Shown here in pieces: positions 1-12,569 of a stretch of 36,753 nucleotides of DNA. The DNA comes from an uncultured Alistipes sp. (GTDB lineage: Bacteria > Bacteroidota > Bacteroidia > Bacteroidales > Rikenellaceae). Both the position numbers and the translations under genes were made by a program. The notes below the pieces were generated by a model, which saw nothing but the letters and a program-made list of their open reading frames with translations, made no database searches and was not told where the DNA came from. The first letter of the stretch is position 1, and each line of letters begins with the position of its first letter. The stretch is taken from positions 1-36,753 of the forward strand of contig CAKVKI010000001.1 in NCBI GenBank assembly GCA_934754975.1, given 5' to 3'.

Positions 1-2986
<2,986 letters not shown>

Positions 2987-2990
<4 letters not shown>

Positions 2991-5581
2991 AGCTTTATGA
3001 TTGTGGTTTCAGGGTTGAGTGCCATACATTCGATGTGTCGCAGGATCTCTGCGGCATCTTCCGGCGCCGCAAGCGTGACGCTCCGGCTTTCGCCCGGCAG
3101 CAGGTCGAAATAGTTGTCGGAGAAAATTCCCGCCGTACCCTTGTAATGCAGGGTGAGATTTTTCGCCAGTTTGTCGCTGCTCACCGTAATCCGGCAGGTC
3201 GCTGCGTCGGGCTTCTCGGCGCGGATGCGGACCGCCGCGGCCGGGAGTGCGGCGTTTTTCATCGTCTCGAAATACTGCAAAGCCCGGTAAGCGGTCTTGT
3301 CGGACCGGAATTCGCAGACCAGCACTGCGCTGCCGGGGTCTGCACCGTCCAGATAATCGCGTACGCCGTACCGGACCGCACGCTGCGCTGCGGCGGCTCC
3401 GACGGTCACGGGGTGGGAGCTGCTTTTCAGCTCGTTGCCTGAAAAATCCGTCAGCGTGAGTTTCATTACTCCCCGGAGCGGCTTCCGCAGGTCGGAGACG
3501 ACGAAAATGTCGAGCGAATCGCCTTGAATATAAGGGGAGACGACGACCGGTTCGCACGCTTTCTTTACAAAGTAGTGCATGGCTTTCCACCGCCCGTAAT
3601 AGTCGATTCCCGACCAGCTGGCGCAGGGCCATACGTCGTTGAGTTGCCAGATGAGCGACCCCATGCAGTAGGGCATGTTGCGCCGGTGCGCCTCCATCGC
3701 CGTCTTCATCCCTTCGGCCTGCATTAATTGGGTGAGGTACAGCGTGCGTGCGAAATCGTCGTTGTGCAGGTATGACCGATCGACATATTCCAGCATCCGG
3801 GCGTCTCCCTTTTTCCGGTCGCCCTGATGCGACGTCATGGACGGAGAGGCGAGGCGGCGCTCCCCTTCGGGGATGAAACGCTCGACCGAGGAGAGTTCGG
3901 GGTAGGATTGGAGTCCGTATTCCGACGTAAAACGGGCGATTTGGGTGTTGTAGGCCGATATGGGGTCGCCTTTGTGCCAGACGTCCCAGTTGTGTACGTC
4001 GCCGTAGCGCCAGCGGTCCGCCGTGTCGAGTCCCCAGCCCGGCGAGGGCGACGAGTGCCAGTAGGGTACGGTGCCGCCGCAAAGGCTGTCCACCACACCG
4101 GGCAGGATATTCCGGAAGATGGTTTCGTTTACGCGGTCGAATTGTTCGGCCTCTTCGTCCGTATAGAATTTGCGGAACCGGCTGTTGCGTTTGTCGTGGG
4201 GTTTCCACGCTACGTCTATTTCGTTGTTGCCGCACCAGAGGACAAGCGACGGGTGGTTGCGCAGCCGGCGTACGTTGTCTTCGGCTTCAGCCCGGATGTC
4301 GGCGTAGATCTGCGCCGATCCGGGATACATGTTGCAGGCGAAGACGAAATCCTGCCACACCATGATGCCGTACCGGTCGCACATTTCGTAGAAATCGTCC
4401 GACTCATACGTGCCGCCACCCCAGACGCGCAGCATGTTCATATTGGCTTCGGCGGCGCTCCGCACGAGAAATTCCGTTTTCTCCCGCGAAATCCGGGGCA
4501 AAAACGCGTCGGCCGGCACATAGTTGGAGCCTTTGCAGAATACCGGGATGCCGTTGATCTCGAAGCCGAAACCGCGACCGCGGCCGTCCGCATCGTCGCG
4601 GCAGCGGAGCGATACGGTTCGTACGCCGCACCTGACGGCCGTGCGGTCCAGTTCTCGTCCCTCTTTTTCCAGCACCAGCTCCACGTCGTAGAGGTAGGGT
4701 TCGCCCATTCCGTTGGGATACCACAACCGCGGGGACGGAATGTCGAACTGCTCTTCGATTAAATTCAGTCCTGCATCCAGCGTCTTGTCTGCCGAGAGGA
4801 TATTTTTCCCGTTCAGCAGTAGCCGGATCCGATAGTTGCCGGCCGTATCCGTTCGCAGTGCGATCGATGCACCCATCTGCGCCTTTCGCCGCCCTATCGA
4901 GCGGGTGCGGACATGGAAGTCCTCCACGCGGGCTTCGTTCCACGCTTCGAGCGCGACCGGACGCCATAGCCCGGAGGTTACATAACGCGGCGCCAGGTCC
5001 CATCCGTATTGATAGCCCGATTTGCGGGTGAAAACGCTTATTTTATTAGGTCCCAGTCCGCCCAATGCGCTGAGGTCGTTGTTGGCGGTGAGACGGCTGC
5101 CGTAGGCCGCCATGTTTTTCAGTCCCTGCATGACCGGGGAGTGAAAAACGACGTGCAGGCGGTTGTCCCGGGATTTCAGCAATCCCTTGACGTCGCTTTT
5201 CCATGTGCGGAACATGTTGCCCGCGCGGTGAAGCAGTTCGCCGTTCAGCCGGATGTCGGCATAGCAGTCCACTCCTTCGAAGACGAGCCGCACGTTGTCG
5301 TACGACACTAATTCGGGTGCGTCGAACGTGCAGCAGTATTCCCAGTCGCTCTTGTCGATCCATTGCAGATCGCTCTGGCTGCTGCCGTAGAACGGATCGG
5401 GAATCTGTTCGTTTGCCAGCAGGTCGGTATGCACGGTTCCGGGGACTGCGGCCGGGAGCCATTCGCCGAGTCCGTACTGCCGGAATTTCCATCCTTGGTT
5501 CAGTTCGGTGCGGCCGGCGGCCGAAATCCGGCTTTCCGCCGCGGCGGTCAGAAGCCATAAGATCAGGAAAAGTTTTTTCAT
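2987..5581 (-). CDS. GH2 beta-mannosidase
   Basis: Exo-beta-mannosidase of 864 aa, predicted to cleave terminal beta-mannose in the periplasm. Seen: signal peptide MKKLFLILWLLTAAAES; the N-terminal jelly-roll, whose AAVPGTVHTDLLAN, IPDPFYG and DLQWIDKSDWEY segments are characteristic of metazoan and bacterial beta-mannosidases rather than beta-galactosidases; VWGGGTYESDDFYEMCDRYGIMVWQDF in the TIM barrel (split here as VWGGGTYES and ICDRYG-like parts). Catalytic residues: acid/base E454 in LWCGNNEID, nucleophile E554 in FTSEYGLQS. The open frame extends to 5677, but ATG 5581 begins a normal signal peptide and is preceded 21 nt upstream by a good promoter -7 element, so I chose it. First gene of the operon with the sulfatase and beta-galactosidase. 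Its 3' end overlaps the sulfatase start by 4 bp. Confidence 0.93.
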
Positions 5582-5602
5582 CGTTTGTCGGGTTGGGTTG
5601 TC

Positions 5603-5611
5603 GCAAACATA
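5603..5611 (-). promoter_or_regulatory. Candidate Bacteroidetes -7 promoter element for the beta-mannosidase operon
   Basis: On the minus strand this reads TATGTTTGC, a full match to the Bacteroidetes primary-sigma -7 consensus TAnnTTTGY. It ends 21 nt before the chosen ATG at 5581, giving a short leader. No convincing -33 TTTG lies about 19-21 nt upstream, so a regulator may be needed. Such a motif occurs by chance roughly every 8 kb per strand; its position is what supports it. Confidence 0.45.
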
Positions 5612-5735
5612 ACTCAATCGGCCGGAAATGATGGTCAGCGATCCGTCAAAAAATAACACACCGCCCTGATGCGGCAATTTTCCGACGCTGAAAACGCGCC
5701 TTCGCCTTTTCTGATAATTTTAGATGAATCCGTGC

Positions 5736-5767
5736 TTCGGGAGCCGCCCGAAATTTCGTAATATTGC
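5736..5767 (+). promoter_or_regulatory. Candidate promoter with overlapping inverted repeat, upstream of the HEAT-tailed sulfatase
   Basis: TTCG (5736-5739), 19 nt, then TAATATTGC (5759-5767): one mismatch each from the Bacteroidetes -33 (TTTG) and -7 (TAnnTTTGY) elements, with correct spacing, 24 nt before the ATG at 5792. An inverted repeat TTCGGG-(5 nt)-CCCGAA (5736-5741 and 5747-5752) overlaps the -33 region and could be an operator. Weak by sequence alone. The 5582-5791 gap is a divergent promoter region. Confidence 0.32.
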
Positions 5768-5791
5768 CGTCGGGACAAAACGTATGCAGCT

Positions 5792-7780
5792 ATGAAAACG
5801 ACACATCTTTCAGGACTTCTGACGACCGCCGGCCTGGTGTTCGGCTGCGGGGATTCGTATGCGCAGGAACGGCCGAACATATTATGGCTTACGATCGAAG
5901 ACACGAGCCCTTATGATTTCGGCTGTTACGGCAACGGGCATGTCGCTACGCCCACGATCGACAGTCTGGCCGGAGCCGGCATCCAATATATGCGGGCCCA
6001 TTCGGTCGGCACCCAAAGTTCGCCTTCCCGGTCGTGTATCATCACCGGATGTTACGCCTCGACTTTCGGCATGGAATGGCACCGCTGCCGGTTTGCCACT
6101 CCGGAGACTGTTTTTCTGCCCGCCTATATGCGTGCGGCGGGATATTACTGCACCAACAAATCCAAAACCGACTACAATACGCTGTGTGACAATAAGGCCA
6201 TGTGGGACAGCTGCGGTCCGGCGGCGACATACAACAACCCGGCGCGGAAGAAAGGCCAGCCGTTTTTTGCCGTATTCAACTCGATGGCCACCCATATGGG
6301 GCGCATCCGTTCCTATCATACCGACCAGCGGCGGGATTTCGCCCTTGAAGGGCTCGATCCGGCGCGGCTGGAACTGCCGCCGCATGTGCCCGACATTCCG
6401 GAAATCCGGTCTGACTTCGCATTTCATATGGAGGGGTCGCAGGATATCGACGCATGGGTCGGGATGTTTCTCGACGATCTCAGGCGGCAGCGGCTCGATG
6501 AAAATACGATCGTCTTTTTCTTCAGCGACCACGGAGGATGCCTGCCCCGCGGTAAGGGGTTTGTCTATGAGACCGGGACCCATGTGCCGTTTATCGTCTA
6601 TCTGCCTCCCAAATGGAGACATCTGGCCAACGGTCAGTCCGGCAGGACGGACCGGCTGATCGGTTTCCCCGATCTGGCGCCCACCGTACTCTCGCTCGCC
6701 GGCATCGAACCTCCGGCCTATATGCAGGGCAAGGCGTTTCTGGGCAAATACGAAGCGGCTCCGAAGCGGTACGAATTCGCGGTCAAGGCCAATCAGGCCA
6801 GCCACTATTGCCCCGAACGGGCCGTTACCGACGGTCGCTACAAGTACATCGTCCGCTATATTCCCTACAAACACGATGCGCTGATGAACGCTTACCAGTG
6901 GGGTATGCCGGGCAATATTTATTGGGACGGAGCCTATCTGGACGGCCGCTGCCGGAGCGCGGTATGTCCGATGACTTTCGAACGGCATTGTGCGGAACTT
7001 TTTTTCGACCTCGCGGAAGATCCGTACGAGATAGATAACCGTATAGGCGATCCGGCCTGTGCGGAGGAGATAAGCCGGTTGCGGAACGAAATGAGCCGGT
7101 TCCTGCGGAACACCGGGGATCTGGGATTTTTTCTCAAGGCGCAGCGCCTGACCCCGACGCCCCTCTGCGAAAAATTGCGGGACGAAGGCTATGATTACGA
7201 GCGGCTGTATCGGCTGGCGGAGCTTACCTCGAACGTTACTCCGGAGGCGCTGCCTTATCTCATGGAGTGTCTCGCATCCCCGCGGAAAGAGATTCGCTAC
7301 TGGGCCGTGGTGAATATCAATCAGCTCGCCGCGACGGGACGGATCGCAAAAGTGCCGGAGGCGTTCGCCGGACTGCTGGGCACGGATGATCCGGAAATCG
7401 CCGCTGAAGCCGCCTACGCCATGTGCCTGACGGGACGTTCGGAAGAGGCGATGGCCTGCCTGACTGCGGCGGGACCGAACGGGCGGCTGGATTCCTACAA
7501 ACTGGCCATGCTGGAACTGCTGACGCTCGCACCGGATGCCGGCAGCTATTTTACTGAGGACGTCCGCAGGACCGTCCGCGCCGTCGTTGCGGCCGATCCC
7601 CGGCAAACCGCCGTCAGCGAGACCGGCGAGGGCGAATATTTTATCGCGGCCCGGAAAATTCTCGTCAATCTGCGGGAACTGCCCGCCGCCGCGTTGTGGG
7701 GAGAGCATTTCTATGAAGAAGGGGTGGAGGTCAATAGAAACAGACGTAAGATGGTCCCCACTCCGTTTGTCAACCGATAA
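5792..7780 (+). CDS. Family S1 sulfatase (heparan N-sulfatase-like) with C-terminal helical-repeat tail
   Basis: Exported 662-aa sulfatase, longer than the usual 450-550 aa. Seen: an N-terminal signal with a possible lipobox V-F-G-C19 (a cut after SYAQ is the alternative); RPNILWLTIEDTSPYDFGCYG with an E36-D37 metal pair instead of the common Asp-Asp; signature S76-S-P-S-R80 (serine type); HMGRIRS and FFFSDHGGCLPRGKG for the remaining metal/sulfate site; and GRYKYIVRY near the end of the core. From about residue 455 to 600 the sequence turns into alpha-helical repeats (ALPYLMECLASPRKEIRYWAV, EIAAEAAYAMCLTG) resembling HEAT/PBS-lyase repeats. The core resembles bacterial relatives of sulfoglucosamine sulfohydrolase (SGSH), so an N- or O-sulfate on glucosamine is possible but unproven. 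The downstream metallophosphoesterase starts 12 bp after its stop. Confidence 0.88.
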   Translation: MKTTHLSGLLTTAGLVFGCGDSYAQERPNILWLTIEDTSPYDFGCYGNGHVATPTIDSLAGAGIQYMRAHSVGTQSSPSRSCIITGCYASTFGMEWHRCRFATPETVFLPAYMRAAGYYCTNKSKTDYNTLCDNKAMWDSCGPAATYNNPARKKGQPFFAVFNSMATHMGRIRSYHTDQRRDFALEGLDPARLELPPHVPDIPEIRSDFAFHMEGSQDIDAWVGMFLDDLRRQRLDENTIVFFFSDHGGCLPRGKGFVYETGTHVPFIVYLPPKWRHLANGQSGRTDRLIGFPDLAPTVLSLAGIEPPAYMQGKAFLGKYEAAPKRYEFAVKANQASHYCPERAVTDGRYKYIVRYIPYKHDALMNAYQWGMPGNIYWDGAYLDGRCRSAVCPMTFERHCAELFFDLAEDPYEIDNRIGDPACAEEISRLRNEMSRFLRNTGDLGFFLKAQRLTPTPLCEKLRDEGYDYERLYRLAELTSNVTPEALPYLMECLASPRKEIRYWAVVNINQLAATGRIAKVPEAFAGLLGTDDPEIAAEAAYAMCLTGRSEEAMACLTAAGPNGRLDSYKLAMLELLTLAPDAGSYFTEDVRRTVRAVVAADPRQTAVSETGEGEYFIAARKILVNLRELPAAALWGEHFYEEGVEVNRNRRKMVPTPFVNR

Positions 7781-7792
7781 AACCCGATCGTG

Positions 7793-8728
7793 ATGTTGCG
7801 CTTGCTGATGCTTGTTTCGCTGTTGTGCGGTGTTCCCGCTCCCGGTCTCGCGGCCGGCAGGGAGCGCGGCGGTCGGGACGTCTCCGCCGAATCGCCGCTG
7901 TTTACTTTCGGAGTCGTCACCGACGTGCATTATTCGAATGTCAAAGAGACGTGGGCGGCCCGCCGTTATGCCGAATCCGGGGAGAAGCTTCGGGAGGCCG
8001 TCGCGGCGTTCAACCGCGCGCATGTCGATTTCGTGGTGTCGCTGGGTGATATGATCGACGGCGATATCGGGAGCTATGCGGAGATCCGGCCGATTCTGGA
8101 GGGTTCCGCGGCTCCTGTTTACAAAATTTTGGGGAACCACGATTATCTGGGTCCGTACGGTTCCGAAGAGCAGCGGCGCGTGCTGGAGGAACTCGGCATT
8201 TCCGAACCCTATTTCTCCGTGGTGAGGAACGGGTATCGGCTGCTGTTCCTCGACAGCAACGATATTTCGGTCTACGCCCGTGCAAAGGAGTCGTCGGAGT
8301 ACGAAGGGGCGGCCGCTCTCCTCGATTCGCTGAAAAGGTCCGGCGCGGCGAACGCCCGGCAATACAACGGTGCGATCGGAAAAGCGCAGCGGGAGTGGAT
8401 GATCCGGGAACTGTCCCGCGCCGAGAGCCGGGGCGAGCGCGTGATCTGCTTCGCCCATATGCCGCTCATGCCGCCGGCCGGGCAGTTTACATTGTGGAAT
8501 AATGGGCAGATCGCCGCCCTGCTGCAGCGATACCCTTGCGTTCGGGCGTTTCTTGCAGGCCATCATCACAAAGGGGGCAGCCACCGTTTCGGCTCCGTTC
8601 GGCATTTCACCTTCCAGGGCATGATCGAGGGACCGGACAACCATTATGCGATCGTCGAAGTTTATCCCGACAAGCTCGTAATCCGCGGATACGGCGCTCA
8701 GCAGGGCGAAACGCTCTGCTGGCTGTAA
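7793..8728 (+). CDS. Exported metallophosphoesterase, ADPRibase-Mn/CDP-alcohol diphosphatase-like
   Basis: Calcineurin-fold phosphoesterase of 311 aa. Seen: signal peptide (MLRLLMLVSLLCGVPAPGLAA) and the complete dimetal motif set: D44-x-H46 (VTDVHYS), G-D86 (SLGDMIDGD), G-N-H-D (residues 114-117), FAHMP and GHHHKGG. The pattern DVHYS, a RYAES region, AFNRAHVDFVVSLGD and an asparagine-rich loop resembles the manganese-dependent ADP-ribose/CDP-alcohol diphosphatase family (human ADPRM). That family is usually cytosolic, whereas this protein has an export signal. It probably hydrolyses a phosphodiester or pyrophosphate in the periplasm; the substrate is unknown. Start: ATG 7793; an in-frame GTG at 7790 is possible. 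It sits 12 bp after the helical-tail sulfatase, so the two are probably co-transcribed and may act on the same molecule. Confidence 0.87.
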   Translation: MLRLLMLVSLLCGVPAPGLAAGRERGGRDVSAESPLFTFGVVTDVHYSNVKETWAARRYAESGEKLREAVAAFNRAHVDFVVSLGDMIDGDIGSYAEIRPILEGSAAPVYKILGNHDYLGPYGSEEQRRVLEELGISEPYFSVVRNGYRLLFLDSNDISVYARAKESSEYEGAAALLDSLKRSGAANARQYNGAIGKAQREWMIRELSRAESRGERVICFAHMPLMPPAGQFTLWNNGQIAALLQRYPCVRAFLAGHHHKGGSHRFGSVRHFTFQGMIEGPDNHYAIVEVYPDKLVIRGYGAQQGETLCWL

Positions 8729-8768
8729 ACGGCCACCGGGCACGCATGATCGATACGCGCATATGAAT

Positions 8769-8802
8769 AAAGGGAGGAAACCGTTTCCTCCCTTTTGTTT
8801 TC
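8769..8802. terminator. Bidirectional intrinsic terminator between convergent operons
   Basis: Perfect 13-bp inverted repeat AAAGGGAGGAAAC (8769-8781) and GTTTCCTCCCTTT (8783-8795) with one base between, so the real loop takes up the inner pairs. TGTTTT follows on the plus strand. On the minus strand the arm ends in CCCTTT then ATTCAT, so it can also stop the long SusC operon, whose last gene ends at 8823. Confidence 0.9.
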
Positions 8803-8822
8803 GGATTGTCGCGTAGGCCGAA

Positions 8823-11066
8823 TTACAGATTCAGGACCGTGCTGAGCGGCAGGTCTGCACTGGAACCTCCCGCCCGCAGTACGAATTCGCCTCTCTCCAG
8901 TTTCCAGCCGTGGGACCCGGCATCCCAGAACGAAAAACTGCGGCGGTCCAGTTCCAGTGTCACCGTCTTGCTCTCACCCGGTTCCAGCGCCACCTTTGCG
9001 AAGGCTTTCAACTCCTTTTCGGGCCGATCGACGCTGCTTCGGGTGTCGGAGACATAGAGCTGAACGATCTCCTTTCCGGCCCGGCCGCCGCCGTTCTTCA
9101 CCCGTACTCTTACCAGAACCCTGCCTTCACGCTCCATCCGGTCTTCGCAGGCGATACTCTCATAGGTGAACGATGTGTACGACAGTCCGTATCCGAAGGG
9201 GAAGACATACGGAATGCGGTGCTTGTCATACCACCTGTATCCGATGAAAACGCCTTCCGAATAGGGAACGTCGATCGTCTCGCCGGGGCGGATGTGATCG
9301 GAAAAGCCCTTCACCGGATCCTGTTTCAATCCGAGCCAGTAGTTTTTGTACTGGTTATTGCCGTGCCAATAGGGCTTGCCTCCGATGTAGTTGAACCGCG
9401 GTGCGGGCGAGTCCGCAAAGTCCCGTTCGACGGTGAACGGAAGTTTTCCCGAAAAATTTTCGCGCCCCGAGAGCAGCGCCGCCAATGCCGTACCACGTTC
9501 CTGCCCGAGGAAATAGCACCAGACGACGCCCCGTACGTCTTTCAGCCAGTCCATCGGCATCACGTTGCAGGCGTTGATCAGCACGATGACGTTCTTGTTG
9601 AGTTTGGCCGTCTCCCGCAGCCGTTCGAGCTGGTCTGCGGGCTCTTCGTAAGGGATGTCCTGTCCTTCGCCGGCCGGCTTGTTGAGACGGAAAAGCACCA
9701 CGTCGGCCTTGCGGATCGTCTCCCTGTCGGGATCGGTCAGGCAAACGAGATCGTCGCCATAAACGGCCCGCAATCCCTGTTCGTAACTCACGTGGTCGTA
9801 ACCCGCCACGAAGCCGCTGCCCGTTCCGCTGTGAATTTCATCGGTTCCGGTCAGCAGAATGCGCTGTCCCGGTTGCAGCGGCAATATGTTCCGCTGGTTC
9901 TTGAGCAGCACCATCGCTTCCGCGGCACACTGTGCCGCAAGGGCTTTGTGACCGTCGAAGCGGGCGAACAGCGACGGATCGTTGAAATTCCTGTCGTAAA
10001 CACCCATTTCGAAGAGGACATACAGTGTGGGGTAGATCATGCGCTCCAACAATGCTTCCACTTCGGCCTTGCGTTCTGCGGAACCGGCGGTTTCGCGCAG
10101 GACGTATTCCCGGAACGCGCTGTTTTCGGGCATAAGCAGCGTTTCGCCCGACGTGAGTACCAGATGCTGCAGTTGCGGATAGTAGCCCGTATTCTGCCAG
10201 TCGGTCATGGCCAGTCCTTTGAAGCCGTACTCCCGGCGGAGTATGTCGGCGATAAGCGGTTTGTTCATCGGGCACGGCAGGCCGTTGGTCAGGTTGTTGC
10301 CCGTCATTATGCCGAGGCAGCCGGCTTCGGCGATCATCCGCTCCCACGGGAGCAGATAGACCTCGCGCAAGGTCCGTTCGTCGATAATGCTGTTGGCGAT
10401 GTGGCGGCAGAAGTCCTGATCGTTGCCCAGAAAATGTTTGGGCGTAGCGATGATGCCGTTCTGCTGCAATCCCTTGACATAGGCTGCGGCCATGACGGAG
10501 GTGAGCAGGGGATCTTCGCCCATATACTCGAAATTCCGTCCGCCGACCGATAATCGCTGGATATTGGCGCCGGGTCCCAGCAGAATATCCACGCCGAGGG
10601 CCCGGCATTCGTCGGCCAGACTGTGCGACATCTCGGCCGCCAGCGCGGGATTCCATGTCGATGCCAGCGGCAGCATGCCGGGGAAGGAGGTGCTTTTGTC
10701 TTTCACCAGCGTCGTCTGCAGGCGAATGCCCTGCGAAGCGTCGGCCATTGAGACGGGACGCACTCCCAGACGGGGTATGCCGGCTATCAGGAAGCGGTTC
10801 CAGCCGCCTGTCAGGCGTAGTTTTTCCTCGAAATTCATGCGGCGGATCAAATCGGCGGCACGCTCGGAAGCCGGGAACGACGGATCGGCGTAAATAGCGC
10901 CGCGCACGACCGAGTCGGCTTCGGAAAGCGGCTTGAGCGTCGTAATGTCAACCGCCACCATGCCCGGTGAATAGGCGTTTACGGTCTTTTTCTGATCCGG
11001 GTTGGAATGCCCGGGCAGGCCGCTCAGGAGGAATAATAAGGTAAGGGAGGCGAATATGCGTTTCAT
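8823..11066 (-). CDS. GH3 glycoside hydrolase (beta-glucosidase/beta-xylosidase type)
   Basis: Retaining exo-beta-glycosidase of 747 aa, periplasmic. Seen: signal peptide MKRIFASLTLLFLLSGLPG; the GH3 N-terminal barrel with RLGVRPVSMADASQGI, GPGANIQRL, GRNFEYMGEDP, ATPKHFLGND and the nucleophile D289 in GLAMTDWQNTGYY; the second alpha/beta domain with a GQERG loop whose Glu is a candidate acid/base; FPFGYGLSYTSFTYE; and a C-terminal FnIII-like domain ending PGESKTVTLELDRRSFSFWD. Sugar specificity cannot be read from sequence: GH3 covers glucosidase, xylosidase, N-acetylglucosaminidase and arabinosidase. Last gene of the long SusC operon, 42 bp after the sulfatase, which is the largest gap in that operon. 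A terminator follows 21 bp downstream of its stop. Confidence 0.9.
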   Translation of the reverse strand: MKRIFASLTLLFLLSGLPGHSNPDQKKTVNAYSPGMVAVDITTLKPLSEADSVVRGAIYADPSFPASERAADLIRRMNFEEKLRLTGGWNRFLIAGIPRLGVRPVSMADASQGIRLQTTLVKDKSTSFPGMLPLASTWNPALAAEMSHSLADECRALGVDILLGPGANIQRLSVGGRNFEYMGEDPLLTSVMAAAYVKGLQQNGIIATPKHFLGNDQDFCRHIANSIIDERTLREVYLLPWERMIAEAGCLGIMTGNNLTNGLPCPMNKPLIADILRREYGFKGLAMTDWQNTGYYPQLQHLVLTSGETLLMPENSAFREYVLRETAGSAERKAEVEALLERMIYPTLYVLFEMGVYDRNFNDPSLFARFDGHKALAAQCAAEAMVLLKNQRNILPLQPGQRILLTGTDEIHSGTGSGFVAGYDHVSYEQGLRAVYGDDLVCLTDPDRETIRKADVVLFRLNKPAGEGQDIPYEEPADQLERLRETAKLNKNVIVLINACNVMPMDWLKDVRGVVWCYFLGQERGTALAALLSGRENFSGKLPFTVERDFADSPAPRFNYIGGKPYWHGNNQYKNYWLGLKQDPVKGFSDHIRPGETIDVPYSEGVFIGYRWYDKHRIPYVFPFGYGLSYTSFTYESIACEDRMEREGRVLVRVRVKNGGGRAGKEIVQLYVSDTRSSVDRPEKELKAFAKVALEPGESKTVTLELDRRSFSFWDAGSHGWKLERGEFVLRAGGSSADLPLSTVLNL

Positions 11067-11108
11067 CTCTGAATATTCGGGTTAAATCGTTAATAATCGC
11101 GGCGGAAT

Positions 11109-12566
11109 TTACATCGCTCCGTTCGCCTGACCGAAGTTGAACAACGGGGAGGGAATGCGGGCCGTACGCATGATCTCCGCAATTTTCCGTACTGTTTCCG
11201 GGTGTTCGTCCGCCACGTTGCGGTCTTCGTGAATGTCGGTCGAAAGGTCGTACAGCTCGATTGGACCCTCGGGATCTGTGCCTACATTCAGCCGGATGCC
11301 CTTCCAGTTGCCTGTCCGGACTGCGGTCTTGCCGCCGTTTTCGTGGAACTCCCAATAAAGATATTCGTGTTCCTGCTGCCCTTTTTCGCCAAGCAGCGTC
11401 GGGAGCATCGAAATACCGTCCACATTTGCGGGGATCTCCGCGCCTGCCATGTCGGCGAAGGTGGGAAGCACGTCCCAGAATGCCGATACGAAGTCCGTCC
11501 GCGTTCCTCCGGCGATCAGACCGGGACACCGGGCTATCATCGGCACGCGGATTCCTCCTTCGTACATGTCGCGCTTGATGCCGCGCAGCGGGCCGTAGCT
11601 GTCGAAAAAGTCGGGATCGGCACCGCCTTCACGGTGCGGACCGTTGTCGCTCGTGAAGACGATGATCGTCCGCTCGCGCAGACCGAGGCTGTCGATCAGC
11701 TCCGTCACCTCGCCCACATAACGGTCCAGACGCGTAACCATCGCCGCGAATGACGTACGCGGTTCGGGCTGCGAGCAGTAGTGTATCGGATGCTTCCCCT
11801 CGGGCGAGTAGTCGCCGCTCTTTGCCGTATAGGGCTTCTCTTCAAAACGGCCCCGGTAGGCTTCGATGATCTCGTCTTCGGGAACCAGCAGTTCGGCATG
11901 GGGGAGTGTGTATGCAAGGAATGCGAAGAATTTTCGCTCTTTGTTCCGGCGGATGAAGTCGAGCGTCCGTCCCTGAATGATGTCATGGGAATATTGCGCC
12001 GTATGGGCCAGATCGTTGCCGTCGAGCAGCATCTTTTCCCGGTTGTGCCAGAGGTGGGTGGGATAATATTTATGGGCGAGCGCCTGGCAGTTGTAACCGA
12101 AGAACTCGTCGAACCCCTGATAGGTGGGGTCGCCTTCCGATCCGGGGGAGCCGAGTCCCCATTTGCCGAACGTTCCCGTTACATAGCCTGCCTGCCGGAA
12201 CATTTTCCCCAGCGTATAGGTACCGGCCGGAATGGGGTGCTGGCCTTCCGCGCCGTCGTCGCCGGTGCCTCCTTTGTTTCCGCGTATGGGCGTATGTCCC
12301 GTATGCTGGCCGGTCATCAGTGCCGAGCGTGACGGGGCGCTCACCGTACAGCCTGCGTAATGCTGCGTGAACAGCATCCCCTCGGCGGCCAGCCGGTCGA
12401 TATTGGGAGTGTGGATTTTGGTCTGGCCGTAACAGCCGAGATCCCCGTAGCCCAGGTCATCGGCCAGAATATAGATGACATTCAGGTCTTTGGGCCGGTT
12501 TTCCTGCTGCGTACAGCCCGACAGGGCGCCCACCGAGGCTGCGGTAAGGATCAGTTGGTTTTTCAT
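11109..12566 (-). CDS. Family S1 sulfatase, lipoprotein
   Basis: Arylsulfatase-type enzyme of 485 aa, predicted lipid-anchored through C18 (lipobox L-S-G-C). Seen: D36-D37 in YILADDLGYGDLGCYG; signature S76-A-P-S-R80 then SALMTGQHTGHTPIRGN; GKWGLGSPGSEGDPTYQGFDEFFGY (given here as its GKWGLG and GFDEFFGY parts), which has GKWGLG where GKWHLG is usual; FTSDNGPHREGG; and RGIKRDMYEGGIRVPM. The signature is serine type, so it depends on an anaerobic sulfatase maturase. The TGQHTGHTPIRGN loop is common in Bacteroidetes exo-sulfatases acting on galactose or GalNAc, but I cannot fix the subfamily. Its start lies 3 bp after the stop of the hybrid regulator. Confidence 0.9.
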   Translation of the reverse strand: MKNQLILTAASVGALSGCTQQENRPKDLNVIYILADDLGYGDLGCYGQTKIHTPNIDRLAAEGMLFTQHYAGCTVSAPSRSALMTGQHTGHTPIRGNKGGTGDDGAEGQHPIPAGTYTLGKMFRQAGYVTGTFGKWGLGSPGSEGDPTYQGFDEFFGYNCQALAHKYYPTHLWHNREKMLLDGNDLAHTAQYSHDIIQGRTLDFIRRNKERKFFAFLAYTLPHAELLVPEDEIIEAYRGRFEEKPYTAKSGDYSPEGKHPIHYCSQPEPRTSFAAMVTRLDRYVGEVTELIDSLGLRERTIIVFTSDNGPHREGGADPDFFDSYGPLRGIKRDMYEGGIRVPMIARCPGLIAGGTRTDFVSAFWDVLPTFADMAGAEIPANVDGISMLPTLLGEKGQQEHEYLYWEFHENGGKTAVRTGNWKGIRLNVGTDPEGPIELYDLSTDIHEDRNVADEHPETVRKIAEIMRTARIPSPLFNFGQANGAM

Positions 12567-12569
12567 GGG

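Noticed and set aside
5582..5677. Upstream extension of the beta-mannosidase to 5677
   Set aside because: It would add 32 residues before a normal signal peptide and place the -7 element inside the coding region.
5882..8743. A 953-codon minus-strand frame opposite the sulfatase and metallophosphoesterase
   Set aside because: It crosses two well-supported plus-strand genes and their junction, and shows no domain.
8910..10553. A 547-codon plus-strand frame opposite the GH3 gene, and similar frames opposite both SusD and SusC-A genes
   Set aside because: All are mirror frames of proteins with complete catalytic or family motifs.
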